DNA of 64,000 bases from Strigamia acuminata (taxonomy: Eukaryota; Arthropoda; Chilopoda; Geophilomorpha; Linotaeniidae), in the NCBI GenBank assembly GCA_949358305.1, contig CASHSZ010000002.1, positions 1 through 64,000 on the forward strand. The letters are read 5' to 3'. The translations under genes were made by a program, and so were the position numbers. Below the pieces are notes generated by a model. It had not been told where the DNA came from. It worked only from the letters and a program-made list of their open reading frames with translations, and did not search any database. Positions 32,101 through 42,125 of this stretch are shown in pieces. Position 1 is the stretch's first letter. Every line of letters begins with the position of its first letter.

Positions 32101-35100
32101 AATGTCTCTGAATGTTCAGAAATAGTGTTTAAACCTTAGTAGAAGCCTTCAATGTAAGTTTTAGCAACATCCAAGCAATGATTTGGGAGAATAGACTTTT
32201 GATCTCATCACAGTTGACTTAGCACAAACACCACAAGACCAATGTCTCTGAATGTTCAGAAATAGTGTTTAAACCTTAGTAGAAGGCTCCAATGTAAGTT
32301 TTAGAAACATCCAACCGATGATTTGGGAGAATAGACTTTTGATCTCATCACAGTTGACTTAGCACAAACACCAAAAGACCAATGTCTCTGAATGTTCAGA
32401 AATAGTGTTTAAACCTTAGTAGAAGGCTCCAATGTAAGTTTTAGAAACATCCAACCGATGATTTGGGAGAATAGACTTTTGATCTCATCACAGTTGACTT
32501 AGCACAAACACCACAAGACCAATGTCTCTGAATGTTCAGAAATAGTGTTTAAACCTTAGTAGAAGCCTTCAATGTAAGTTTTAGCAACATCCAAGCGATG
32601 ATTTGGTTGAATAGACTTTTGATCTCATCACAGTTGACTTAGCACAAACACCACAAGACCAATGTCTCTGAACGTTCAGAAATAGTATTTAAACCTTAGT
32701 AGAAGCCTTCAATGTAAGTTTTAGCAACATCCAAGCAATGATTTGGGAGAATAGACTTTTGATCTCATCACAGTTGACTTAGCACAAACACCACAAGACC
32801 AATGTCTCTGAATGTTCAGAAATAGTGTTTAAACCTTAGTAGAAGGCTCCAATGTAAGTTTTAGAAACATCCAACCGATGATTTGGTTGAATAGACTTTT
32901 GATCTCATCACAGTTGACTTAGCACAAACACCACAAGACCAATGTCTCTGAATGTTCAGAAGTAGTGTTTAAACCTTAGTAGAAGGCTCCAATGTAAGTT
33001 TTAGAAACATCCAACCAATGATTTGGGAGAATAGACTTTTGATTTCATCACAGTTGACTTAGCACAAACACCACAAGACCAATGTCTCTGAATGTTCAGA
33101 AATAGTGTTTAAACCTTAGTAGAAGGCTCCAATGTAAGTTTTAGAAACATCCAACCAATGATTTGGGAGAATAGACTTTGATCTCATCACAGTTGACTTA
33201 GCACAAACACCACAAGACCAATGTCTCTGAATGTTCAGAAATAGTGTTTAAACCTTAGTAGAAGGCTCCAATGTAAGTTTTAGAAACATCCAACCAATGA
33301 TTTGGGAGAATAGACTTTGATCTCATCACAGTTGACTTTGCACAAACACCACAAGACCAATGTCTCTGAATGTTCAGAAATAGTGTTTAAACCTTAGTAG
33401 AAGCCTTCAATGTAAGTTTTAGCAACATCCAAGCAATGATTTGGGAGAATAGACTTTTGATCTCATCACAGTTGACTTAGCACAAACACCACAAGACCAA
33501 TGTCTCTGAATGTTCAGAAATAGTGTTTAAACCTTAGTAGAAGGCTCCAATGTAAGTTTTAGAAACATCCAACCGATGATTTGGGAGAATAGACTTTTGA
33601 TCTCATCACAGTTGACTTAGCACAAACACCAAAAGACCAATGTCTCTGAATGTTCAGAAATAGTGTTTAAACCTTAGTAGAAGGCTCCAATGTAAGTTTT
33701 AGAAACATCCAACCGATGATTTGGGAGAATAGACTTTTGATCTCATCACAGTTGACTTAGCACAAACACCACAAGACCAATGTCTCTGAATGTTCAGAAA
33801 TAGTGTTTAAACCTTAGTAGAAGCCTTCAATGTAAGTTTTAGCAACATCCAAGCGATGATTTGGTTGAATAGACTTTTGATCTCATCACAGTTGACTTAG
33901 CACAAACACCACAAGACCAATGTCTCTGAACGTTCAGAAATAGTATTTAAACCTTAGTAGAAGCCTTCAATGTAAGTTTTAGCAACATCCAAGCAATGAT
34001 TTGGGAGAATAGACTTTTGATCTCATCACAGTTGACTTAGCACAAACACCACAAGACCAATGTCTCTGAATGTTCAGAAATAGTGTTTAAACCTTAGTAG
34101 AAGGCTCCAATGTAAGTTTTAGAAACATCCAACCGATGATTTGGTTGAATAGACTTTTGATCTCATCACAGTTGACTTAGCACAAACACCACAAGACCAA
34201 TGTCTCTGAATGTTCAGAAGTAGTGTTTAAACCTTAGTAGAAGGCTCCAATGTAAGTTTTAGAAACATCCAACCAATGATTTGGGAGAATAGACTTTTGA
34301 TTTCATCACAGTTGACTTAGCACAAACACCACAAGACCAATGTCTCTGAATGTTCAGAAATAGTGTTTAAACCTTAGTAGAAGGCTCCAATGTAAGTTTT
34401 AGAAACATCCAACCAATGATTTGGGAGAATAGACTTTGATCTCATCACAGTTGACTTAGCACAAACACCACAAGACCAATGTCTCTGAATGTTCAGAAAT
34501 AGTGTTTAAACCTTAGTAGAAGCCTTCAATGTAAGTTTTAGCAACATCCAAACAATGATTTGGGAGAATAGACTTTTGATCTCATCACAGTTGACTTAGC
34601 ACAAACACCACAAGACCAATGTCTCTGAATGTTCAGAAATAGTGTTTAAACCTTAGTAGAAGGCTCCAATGTAAGTTTTAGAAACATCCAACCAATGATT
34701 TGGGAGAATAGACTTTTGATCTCATCACAGTTGACTTAGCACAAACACCACAAGACCAATGTCTCTGAATGTTCAGAAATAGTGTTTAAACCTTAGTAGA
34801 AGGCTCCAATGTAAGTTTTAGAAACATCCAACCGATGATTTGGGAGAATAGACTTTTGATCTCATCACAGTTGACTTAGCACAAACACCAAAAGACCAAT
34901 GTCTCTGAATGTTCAGAAATAGTGTTTAAACCTTAGTAGAAGGCTCCAATGTAAGTTTTAGAAACATCCAACCGATGATTTGGGAGAATAGACTTTTGAT
35001 CTCATCACAGTTGACTTAGCACAAACACCACAAGACCAATGTCTCTGAATGTTCAGAAATAGTGTTTAAACCTTAGTAGAAGCCTTCAATGTAAGTTTTA

Positions 35101-37213
35101 GCAACATCCAAACAATGATTTGGGAGAATAGACTTTTGATCTCATCACAGTTGACTTAGCACAAACACCACAAGACCAATGTCTCTGAATGTTCAGAAAT
35201 AGTGTTTAAACCTTAGTAGAAGGCTCCAATGTAAGTTTTAGAAACATCCAACCAATGATTTGGGAGAATAGACTTTTGATCTCATCACAGTTGACTTAGC
35301 ACAAACACCACAAGACCAATGTCTCTGAATGTTCAGAAATAGTGTTTAAACCTTAGTAGAAGGCTCCAATGTAAGTTTTAGAAACATCCAACCGATGATT
35401 TGGGAGAATAGACTTTTGATCTCATCACAGTTGACTTAGCACAAACACCAAAAGACCAATGTCTCTGAATGTTCAGAAATAGTGTTTAAACCTTAGTAGA
35501 AGGCTCCAATGTAAGTTTTAGAAACATCCAACCGATGATTTGGGAGAATAGACTTTTGATCTCATCACAGTTGACTTAGCACAAACACCACAAGACCAAT
35601 GTCTCTGAATGTTCAGAAATAGTGTTTAAACCTTAGTAGAAGCCTTCAATGTAAGTTTTAGCAACATCCAAGCGATGATTTGGTTGAATAGACTTTTGAT
35701 CTCATCACAGTTGACTTAGCACAAACACCACAAGACCAATGTCTCTGAACGTTCAGAAATAGTATTTAAACCTTAGTAGAAGCCTTCAATGTAAGTTTTA
35801 GCAACATCCAAGCAATGATTTGGGAGAATAGACTTTTGATCTCATCACAGTTGACTTAGCACAAACACCACAAGTCCAATGTCTCTGAATGTTCAGAAAT
35901 AGTGTTTAAACCTTAGTAGAAGGCTCCAATGTAAGTTTTAGAAACATCCAACCGATGATTTGGGAGAATAGACTTTTGATCTCATCACAGTTGACTTAGC
36001 ACAAACACCACAAGACCAATGTCTCTGAATGTTCAGAAATAGTGTTTAAACCTTAGTAGAAGGCTCCAATGTAAGTTTTAGAAACATCCAACTGATGATT
36101 TGGTTGAGTAGACTTTTGATCTCATCACAGTTGACTTAGCACAAACACCACAAGACCAATGTCTCTGAATGTTCAGAAATAGTGTTTAAACCTTAGTAGA
36201 AGCCTTCAATGTAAGTTTTAGCAACATCCAAGCAATGATTTGGGAGAATAGACTTTTGATCTCATCACAGTTGACTTAGCACAAACACCACAAGACCAAT
36301 GTCTCTGAATGTTCAGAAATAGTGTTTAAACCTTAGTAGAAGGCTCCAATGTAAGTTTTAGAAACATCCAACCGATGATTTGGGAGAATAGACTTTTGAT
36401 CTCATCACAGTTGACTTAGCACAAACACCAAAAGACCAATGTCTCTGAATGTTCAGAAATAGTGTTTAAACCTTAGTAGAAGGCTCCAATGTAAGTTTTA
36501 GAAACATCCAACCGATGATTTGGGAGAATAGACTTTTGATCTCATCACAGTTGACTTAGCACAAACACCACAAGACCAATGTCTCTGAATGTTCAGAAAT
36601 AGTGTTTAAACCTTAGTAGAAGCCTTCAATGTAAGTTTTAGCAACATCCAAGCGATGATTTGGTTGAATAGACTTTTGATCTCATCACAGTTGACTTAGC
36701 ACAAACACCACAAGACCAATGTCTCTGAACGTTCAGAAATAGTATTTAAACCTTAGTAGAAGCCTTCAATGTAAGTTTTAGCAACATCCAAGCAATGATT
36801 TGGGAGAATAGACTTTTGATCTCATCACAGTTGACTTAGCACAAACACCACAAGTCCAATGTCTCTGAATGTTCAGAAATAGTGTTTAAACCTTAGTAGA
36901 AGGCTCCAATGTAAGTTTTAGAAACATCCAACCGATGATTTGGGAGAATAGACTTTTGATCTCATCACAGTTGACTTAGCACAAACACCACAAGACCAAT
37001 GTCTCTGAATGTTCAGAAATAGTGTTTAAACCTTAGTAGAAGGCTCCAATGTAAGTTTTAGAAACATCCAACCGATGATTTGGTTGAATAGACTTTTGAT
37101 CTCATCACAGTTGACTTAGCACAAACACCACAAGACCAATGTCTCTGAACGTTCAGAAATAGTATTTAAACCTTAGTAGAAGCCTTCAATGTAAGTTTTA
37201 GCAACATCCAAGC
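29145..37213. repeat. 140-bp satellite array, 57 complete monomers plus 96 nt
   Basis: Head-to-tail monomers starting AGCACAAACACC and ending near CAGTTGACTT. Of 57 full monomers, 51 are 140 bp and six are 139 bp (one T missing in GACTTTTGATC); these add up exactly to the observed 7974 bp, followed by a 96-nt partial unit. Two main variant classes exist: GGCTCC/TTAGAAAC/CCAACC and GCCTTC/TTAGCAAC/CCAAGC. Marked variants recur at multiples of the monomer, showing higher-order units. No open frame or CENP-B box was seen. It is bounded by BEL-2 (left) and BEL-3 (right). Confidence 0.97.
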
Positions 37214-38775
37214 TGTTGCAAGACAGCGTAGATATTGTTGTGCTATTTTTATTGTCAATATTTTTCACCATTTTGATTTGTGTTGATTAAAATCTTTAAG
37301 TGTTTTAATTTCCTTTGCCTAATTGGTATTTTTTCACTTTTCAGATTTTTTATTGCTTATTAAAGTGTTTTGACTTGATTTTTATTCATACTTTTCAATA
37401 TTTAGTAGTGTTTATGCTTTGTATTGATTTCAAATATCTTATTCCGTGCATTTATTGACTTATTCACTTGTTTTTTGAGAGTTTGTGTTGATTCCGAACT
37501 GTTTTGGTGCAAATTTCGTTCCCTAGCATACATTTGCGATGCTAGTGACGTCATATTTCTGTTTCCCGTAAAGTTACGGTTCCGTCTTCTAACCTTTTGT
37601 TTGGAACTTTTCAAATCATTTGGAATTTTATTAAACATTCGTTTCTACTAATTAAAACATGCTCTTTCTATCTAGATGCATCAAAACTGCTTTGGAAGTT
37701 CCGTTTGATTGGTTTGAACGTTCGTTTCCGTCTGCCATAAAAGCGCAGCCGGGAATGTTCGTTCGGCCGATAATTTCGTATTTATTCAATCTGTGTGTTT
37801 TATTCCGATGTTTTGTGAAGAGAATTGATAATTATTCTTATAATTTAATCGATACTTTATTGATTATACATTTAGTGTTCTTACATTCATTTTACGTGTA
37901 TTTTGCCGCCGATGTTTTGTTCGCCGGACGCCATGTTTGATCCAACACCTTTGTTATGTTCGCCGGTCGCCATGTTTGTCCCAAGCGACGATTACACAAT
38001 GTAACCGTTATTTTTGTATTTTATATCACATAATTTGCATTTACTTTTACATTGCGTTATTATTCAGTATGTATTCTTTGATAATTTTGTGCTTTTGTAC
38101 CGATCGAAATTCAAATGTGATCGTTATGTAATTTCCCTGGCCTGTGATTGGCTATTTTCAATCCTTTCTTTCCGAGATCGGTTTTTTGCAAATATCTCAT
38201 TGTTTAACGTGTTTTTGGACATTGTTGTGATTATCTTTTTTGTTCACCGCATTCTTGTGGTCATTTCAATGTAATTCAATGTATTTTTAGTGCATTTTTA
38301 AGCAAATGCCAACTTTGCCGTGATCTTGTTTCCTCCGTTACCATGGTAACGGAATCTTTCGTGTATCTGTATTTCGCCGCTATCGGCCTGGCGCGTGCCA
38401 TATTCGGTACTGCGCATGTGCGGTTCTCTAAGAACCAATCTAATTGCTGTAATTTCATCAGCTATTAACCAACCTTTGAATAAATGTGTTGTGTTTTATT
38501 AGCTCTTGTTTTAGGTTTATTTTCAAACACATTCAATGTGTAGTGAGTAGTTTAAAATTTCTCAGGCCAACTTATGTTTCCGCCACCTGTTGGATACTTG
38601 GTGCAGGTGTTCTCCACATTGTTCCAGCGGTACAACAATGCCATTTGTTGCGGATTTATTGCTTTCCAGTGCGATTTTCGTACTAGCCACGTTATACGAC
38701 CTTGGGCGAGCTCAAGTGTCTGGAAATTGGATACACATCGCCGTTCCTTTCTGTCTGTCTTGTTGACCTGCAACA
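37214..38775 (+). repeat. BEL-3 5' LTR (1562 bp)
   Basis: It runs TGTTGCAAGACAGC...ACCTGCAACA, with perfect 7-bp terminal inverted repeats (TGTTGCA/TGCAACA). Sites: CRE TGACGTCA (37546-37553) beside an inverted repeat CTAGCAT/ATGCTAG; CGCCATGTTT twice (37929-37977); GTGATTGGCT (38144-38153); CCGTTACCATGGTAACGG (38335-38352); TGCGCATGTGCGG (near 38411); polyadenylation signal AATAAA (38479-38484). The ORF0 ATG lies downstream of this in U5. Confidence 0.95.
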
Positions 38776-39536
38776 CAGAAAAGAAGCTTTTGGTAGCCGT
38801 GACCAGGATTCCGTCTGCAATTCGTGAGTTTTTCCAGTGCATCATCAATACGTTTGAAAAAGTGTTTGGTGCGACGGAGGAACAATACGTTCGTGTTTCG
38901 TCACCCATGTCAAGAGTCAACGTTCAACGTGACAGAAGTTACGACGGGGACTGCTTTGGCGGCGAAAACGAACAAAAGTGTGCCTGCAGTTGGAGTTCAA
39001 GGTCACAATACAGGATAACTCAACGCGTCGTGTTGGAAAGCGGATTCGCCCCTGGAATAATTGCATTTTTTAGTGTTTTGCCTTTTGAAATTGAAATTTT
39101 AGAGATTTTGGTTATTAAGGGGAACAGTATCAAGTGTCTTTATGGGATTTTGGTAGTTACATTTGTTGGTTTTCGGGAAAATTTCGATAAAGTGTCTATT
39201 TTACAACTTTTGAAGTGTTTTTTCATTGCATGCTTAGTTCTCCACTATAACCGCCATAAGCGGGGGAGATTAGATTTATTTCGAGTAGAACTGACTAGTT
39301 TTACGTTGAATGAGCTGTCAGTAGAATCAAAATTTAATGTTTGGAGTTATTGGCGTGTTTTGTTGCAAAACGAACCGTCAATTATTTTCAAAAGAGTTTT
39401 TTGGCGTGCTTTGTTGCAAAAACAAACCGTCAATTGTTTCAAAGTGTGCAGGGTAATTGTGTCACGTTTTATTTACGTACACAATACCGCTCAAATTTTT
39501 GGTCATCCTCGATTGGCCAAACATTTGATATTCTAA
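38574..39536 (+). CDS. BEL-3 ORF0: conserved leader ORF, 320 aa, unknown function
   Basis: An ATG at 38574, in U5 of the LTR, opens a 320-codon frame that crosses the LTR end, the primer site and most of the leader, stopping 235 nt before gag. The first 202 nt (LTR part) have a 205-nt counterpart in BEL-4 (minus, 39906-40110) with the same start and protein similarity (GYL, NN, C-x-FRT, IR, RRSF-x-S-x-L), one codon longer and frame-neutral. The later part aligns in frame with BEL-1 2029-2613 (QYVR, VQRD, ITQR, FAPG). A 51-bp internal duplication (39350-39446) is 17 codons, again in phase. Hydrophobic stretches (IIAFFSVL, GILVVTFVGF, FFIACLVL) suggest a membrane protein. No known family is recognised. 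Confidence 0.6.
   Translation: MFPPPVGYLVQVFSTLFQRYNNAICCGFIAFQCDFRTSHVIRPWASSSVWKLDTHRRSFLSVLLTCNTEKKLLVAVTRIPSAIREFFQCIINTFEKVFGATEEQYVRVSSPMSRVNVQRDRSYDGDCFGGENEQKCACSWSSRSQYRITQRVVLESGFAPGIIAFFSVLPFEIEILEILVIKGNSIKCLYGILVVTFVGFRENFDKVSILQLLKCFFIACLVLHYNRHKRGRLDLFRVELTSFTLNELSVESKFNVWSYWRVLLQNEPSIIFKRVFWRALLQKQTVNCFKVCRVIVSRFIYVHNTAQIFGHPRLAKHLIF
38791..38811 (+). promoter_or_regulatory. BEL-3 probable primer binding site (tRNA-His-like)
   Basis: Fifteen bases after the LTR, TGGT-A-GCCGTGACCAGGATTC matches, from memory of animal tRNA-His, the complement of its 3' end (TGGT then GCCGTGACCAGGATTC) apart from one extra A. The 16-nt continuous match is unlikely by chance. The extra A and the offset from the LTR are unusual. 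Confidence 0.6.
39350..39446 (+). repeat. 51-bp tandem duplication inside ORF0
   Basis: Two units starting TTGGCGTG at 39350 and 39401, 51 bp apart; the second is slightly shorter and diverged. BEL-1 lacks this duplication. Confidence 0.75.
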
Positions 39537-39771
39537 AATTCTCACGTGTCACCAAGGACCGTGAAATTTGAGTGCTTTTTGGGGGATAAAATTAAAAGGT
39601 TTATTCTCTTTAAAGTTAAAACAAAAACCGTGAATATTGAGATATTTTTGGGGGATAAAATAAAAAGGTTTATTCTCTTAAAAATTAAAACAAAGTTGAA
39701 TTGTCATGCCCGTTTTTATCTGTTCTTTCCAAATTTCACAGCCGAATTTTTTGTGAGAGAGGACAGAGAAA
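39537..39771 (+). other. BEL-3 pre-gag region with tandem duplication and putative 3' splice site
   Basis: Two copies of a roughly 69-bp unit (39558-39626 and 39627-39695), each with TTTTTGGGGGATAAAAT, present once in BEL-1. A pyrimidine-rich tract ends in TTTCACAG at 39741, 30 nt before the gag ATG, as in BEL-1. Confidence 0.6.
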
Positions 39772-39905
39772 ATGGCGGAACCTACAATGAGAGTTCTTCT
39801 AACTGAGGATCAAATCGAAGTGCTACAACAACGTTGGGAGTCGCAAGTCACTGCAATGAATCATTTGTTGTCTATATCGGAGAAGACAGCAGATCCAGGT
39901 GAACT
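39772..39905 (+). pseudogene. gag: BEL-3 gag, N-terminal fragment
   Basis: ATG 39772 (MAEPTMRVLLTEDQIEVLQQ) matches BEL-1 gag through SEKTADPGEL and is then cut by the BEL-4 LTR, which begins TGTTGCGG on the plus strand at 39906. The frame reads on into the LTR to a stop by 40029, but that tail is not gag. Confidence 0.9.
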
Positions 39906-40110
39906 TGTTGCGGTCGGACAAAATAGACTGAAAAGAACGTCGAGCCAGCACAAGTTGCACTTCACAAAAGCTCGAGCAGAATCGTATAGTGTTGATGTTC
40001 GTACGAAAACCACATGGAAAAGAAGATAATCCGAAATAAATCCAATTGTTGAGGAGATGAAACAATGCTAGAATCCGCAGCATCAGGTATCCAAGAAGAG
40101 GCAACAACAT
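39906..40110 (-). CDS. BEL-4 ORF0, N-terminal part within the 3' LTR
   Basis: The minus-strand ATG at 40110 begins MLLPLLGYL, corresponding to MFPPPVGYL in BEL-3. The 68-codon segment to the LTR end has no stop and differs in length from the BEL-3 segment by one codon. As this is the 3' LTR it only shows what the element's 5' copy would encode; here the frame runs into BEL-3 gag DNA. Confidence 0.5.
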
Positions 40111-41479
40111 TTGCTGGCCTTAGAAAAAAATTAACTACTCAATCCACATTGTAATGGCTGTGCAAAATGAATAAATTCAGGAGTTAAAACTAAACAACTT
40201 CTTTAATTCACGGTAAAGTAATAACTGAAAGAAATACACGAATGTAATTGGCCCTCAAGGGAGCCGCACATGCGCAATACCGAGAATGGCACGCGCCGAG
40301 CCGATTAGCGGCGAAATACAGATACAAAAATACTCCGTTGTCAAGGCAACGGAGGAAAACAAAATCACAGCAAGTTTGACAATTGCATAAAAATGCACTA
40401 AAAATGAATTGAAATACATTGAAATGACCACAAGAATGCGGTGAACAAAAAAGACAATCACAACAATGTCCAAAAACACGTTAAACAATGAGATAATAGC
40501 AAAAAACCGATCTCGGAAAGAAAGGATTGACGATAGCCAATCACAGGCTAGGAAGGTGACATAACGATCACATTTGAATTTAGATCGGTACAAAAGCATA
40601 CAATTATGAAAGAATACACAGTGAATAATAGCGAAATGTAATAGTAAATGCAAATTATAAGATATAAAATACAAAAAATAACGGTTACATTGTGTAATCG
40701 TCGCTTGGGACAAACATGGCGACCGGCGAACATAACAAAGGTGTTGGATCAAACATGGCGTCCGGCGAACATAACGTCGGCGGTAAAATACACGTAAAAT
40801 GAATGTAAGAACACTATATGTAAATAATCAATAAAGTATTGATTAAATTACATGAATAATTATCAATTCTCTTCACAAAACATCGGAATATTACACACAA
40901 ATTGAATAAATACGAAATTATCGGCCGAACGAACATTCCCGGCTGCGCTTTTTTGGCAGACGGAAACGAACGTTCAAACCAATCAAACGGAACTTCCAAA
41001 GCAGTTTTGATGCATCTAGATAGAAAGAGCATGTTTAAATTAGTAAAAACGAATGTTTAATAAAATTCCAAATGATTTGAAAAGTACCAAACAAAAGGTT
41101 AGAAGACGGAACCGTAACTTTACGGGAAACAGAAATATGACGTCACTAGCATCGCAAATGTATGCTAGGGAACGAAATTTGCACCAAAACAGTTCGAAAT
41201 CAATACAAACTCTCAAAAAACAAGTGAATAAGTCAATAAATGAACGGAATAAGATATTTGAAATCAATACAAAGCATAAACACTACTAAATATTGAAAAG
41301 TATGAATAAAAATCAAGTCAAAACACTTTAATAAGCAATAAAAAATCTGAAAAGTGAAAAAATACCAATTAGGCAAAGGAAATTAAAACACTTAAAGAAT
41401 TTAATCAACACAAATCAAAATGATGAAAAATATTGACAATAAAAAAATAGCACAACAATATCTACGCTGTCTTGCAACA
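39906..41479 (-). repeat. BEL-4 3' LTR (1574 bp)
   Basis: Minus strand TGTTGCAAGACAGC...GACCGCAACA. It has the CRE (41138-41145), paired GCCAT motifs (about 40716-40765), the inverted CCAAT box (near 40537) and a diverged RFX-type inverted repeat CCGTTGTCAAGGCAACGG (40335-40352). The ORF0 start (minus ATG at 40110) is kept. Confidence 0.93.
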
Positions 41480-41539
41480 GCGAATTGCCGGCGAGAGGAC
41501 AGAGAAGGAGAACCACACACAAAGTCTTATTAGAATAAA
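41480..41539 (-). other. BEL-4 pre-LTR tract
   Basis: Minus-strand counterpart of 8066-8118: pyrimidine-rich and ending CTCTCGCCGGCAATTCGC before the LTR. No purine tract next to the LTR. Confidence 0.6.
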
Positions 41540-41620
41540 TCACTCAAGTTCTAGGGCTCTCACATGCTTGACTGACCTTTTCAACTCACGTCCATCGGGT
41601 AGCACAACTTTTATAACACG
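41540..41620 (-). CDS. pol: BEL-4 pol, last 26 codons and stop
   Basis: Encodes the C-terminus RVIKVVLPDGREL ... VRALELE as in BEL-2, with the stop at 41540-41542. It continues the frame of 62019-64000 once Copia-4 and one copy of its target GATTT (41621-41625) are skipped. Confidence 0.9.
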   Translation of the reverse strand, partial: RVIKVVLPDGRELKRSVKHVRALELE

Positions 41621-41625
41621 GATTT

Positions 41626-42106
41626 TGTTGGCCTTTAATCTTAAATAAGGTGAGTTGAAGCAGTTTTCAATGTTTTGTAACACTAGCACAAATTGTGCCG
41701 CCATCTTTAATATCATGGAAAAACATGTGAGAACAAATGATACATGGTTTGAGGTTATTTCACCTCACAAACTATAAGAAGGACAAATCACTATTGTATT
41801 CAATTTGATTTGTCCTGTACAATGTTTAAACATAAACAACTTAAAACAGAACAAGTTCTTAATGCAAAATGCTCATAAGAGCAGACGACAATTAGACAAA
41901 TCATTATATAAAGGTAAATCAGTTGTGGTAACGAAACACGCATTAGATAAAAAGCAATAACAACTGATCTGCAATTCCGGGACATAATACAATGATAAAC
42001 TAATCGCGGGACAATCGTGCTAATCCGGAAACGCACGAAGTAATCTCTCCATCGTAAATCGGAACTGACTGTGACAACACTTGTCCCTAAACTTTACATA
42101 TCAATA
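41626..42106 (-). repeat. Copia-4 3' LTR (481 bp), unusual TA terminus
   Basis: Minus strand TATTGATATG...GGCCAACA. The TA start follows both from the polypurine tract GAGGGGG directly before it (42107 onward) and from the target duplication at the other end. It contains AAAGATGGCGGCAC (41696-41709), a bulged hairpin at 41747-41772 and an 11-bp hairpin AGGACAAATCA/TGATTTGTCCT (41780-41816) that parallels the pair in Copia-3. Confidence 0.92.
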
Positions 42107-42125
42107 CCCCCTCTGGACAACTGTG
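42107..42125 (-). promoter_or_regulatory. Copia-4 polypurine tract
   Basis: CCAGAGGGGG on the minus strand directly abuts the LTR start, within 20 nt of the pol stop. Confidence 0.85.

Larger units (their letters stand above)
37214..39905 (+). mobile_element. BEL-3: BEL/Pao element, 5' part, interrupted by BEL-4
   Basis: 5' LTR, primer site, leader with ORF0 and the first 134 nt of gag, then cut at 39905 by the end of BEL-4. Its left border lies directly in satellite (CATCCAAGC then TGTTGCAAG). The rest lies right of BEL-4, outside the window. Confidence 0.9.

Noticed and set aside
29145-37213. CRISPR-like array
   Set aside because: Monomers are contiguous with no unique spacers; unit length and context are those of a eukaryotic satellite.
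27099-38775. Interpretation of BEL-2 LTR, satellite and BEL-3 LTR as one element with a satellite interior
   Set aside because: No primer site follows the left LTR, and each LTR is adjacent to its own pol or leader on the outer side; two insertions into a satellite explain it better.
38593-38775. Reading the BEL LTR as ending near 38592, with a primer site at TGGTGCAGG
   Set aside because: All four elements continue to TGCAACA/CGCAACA before diverging, giving inverted termini and equal lengths (1562 bp in BEL-2 and BEL-3).
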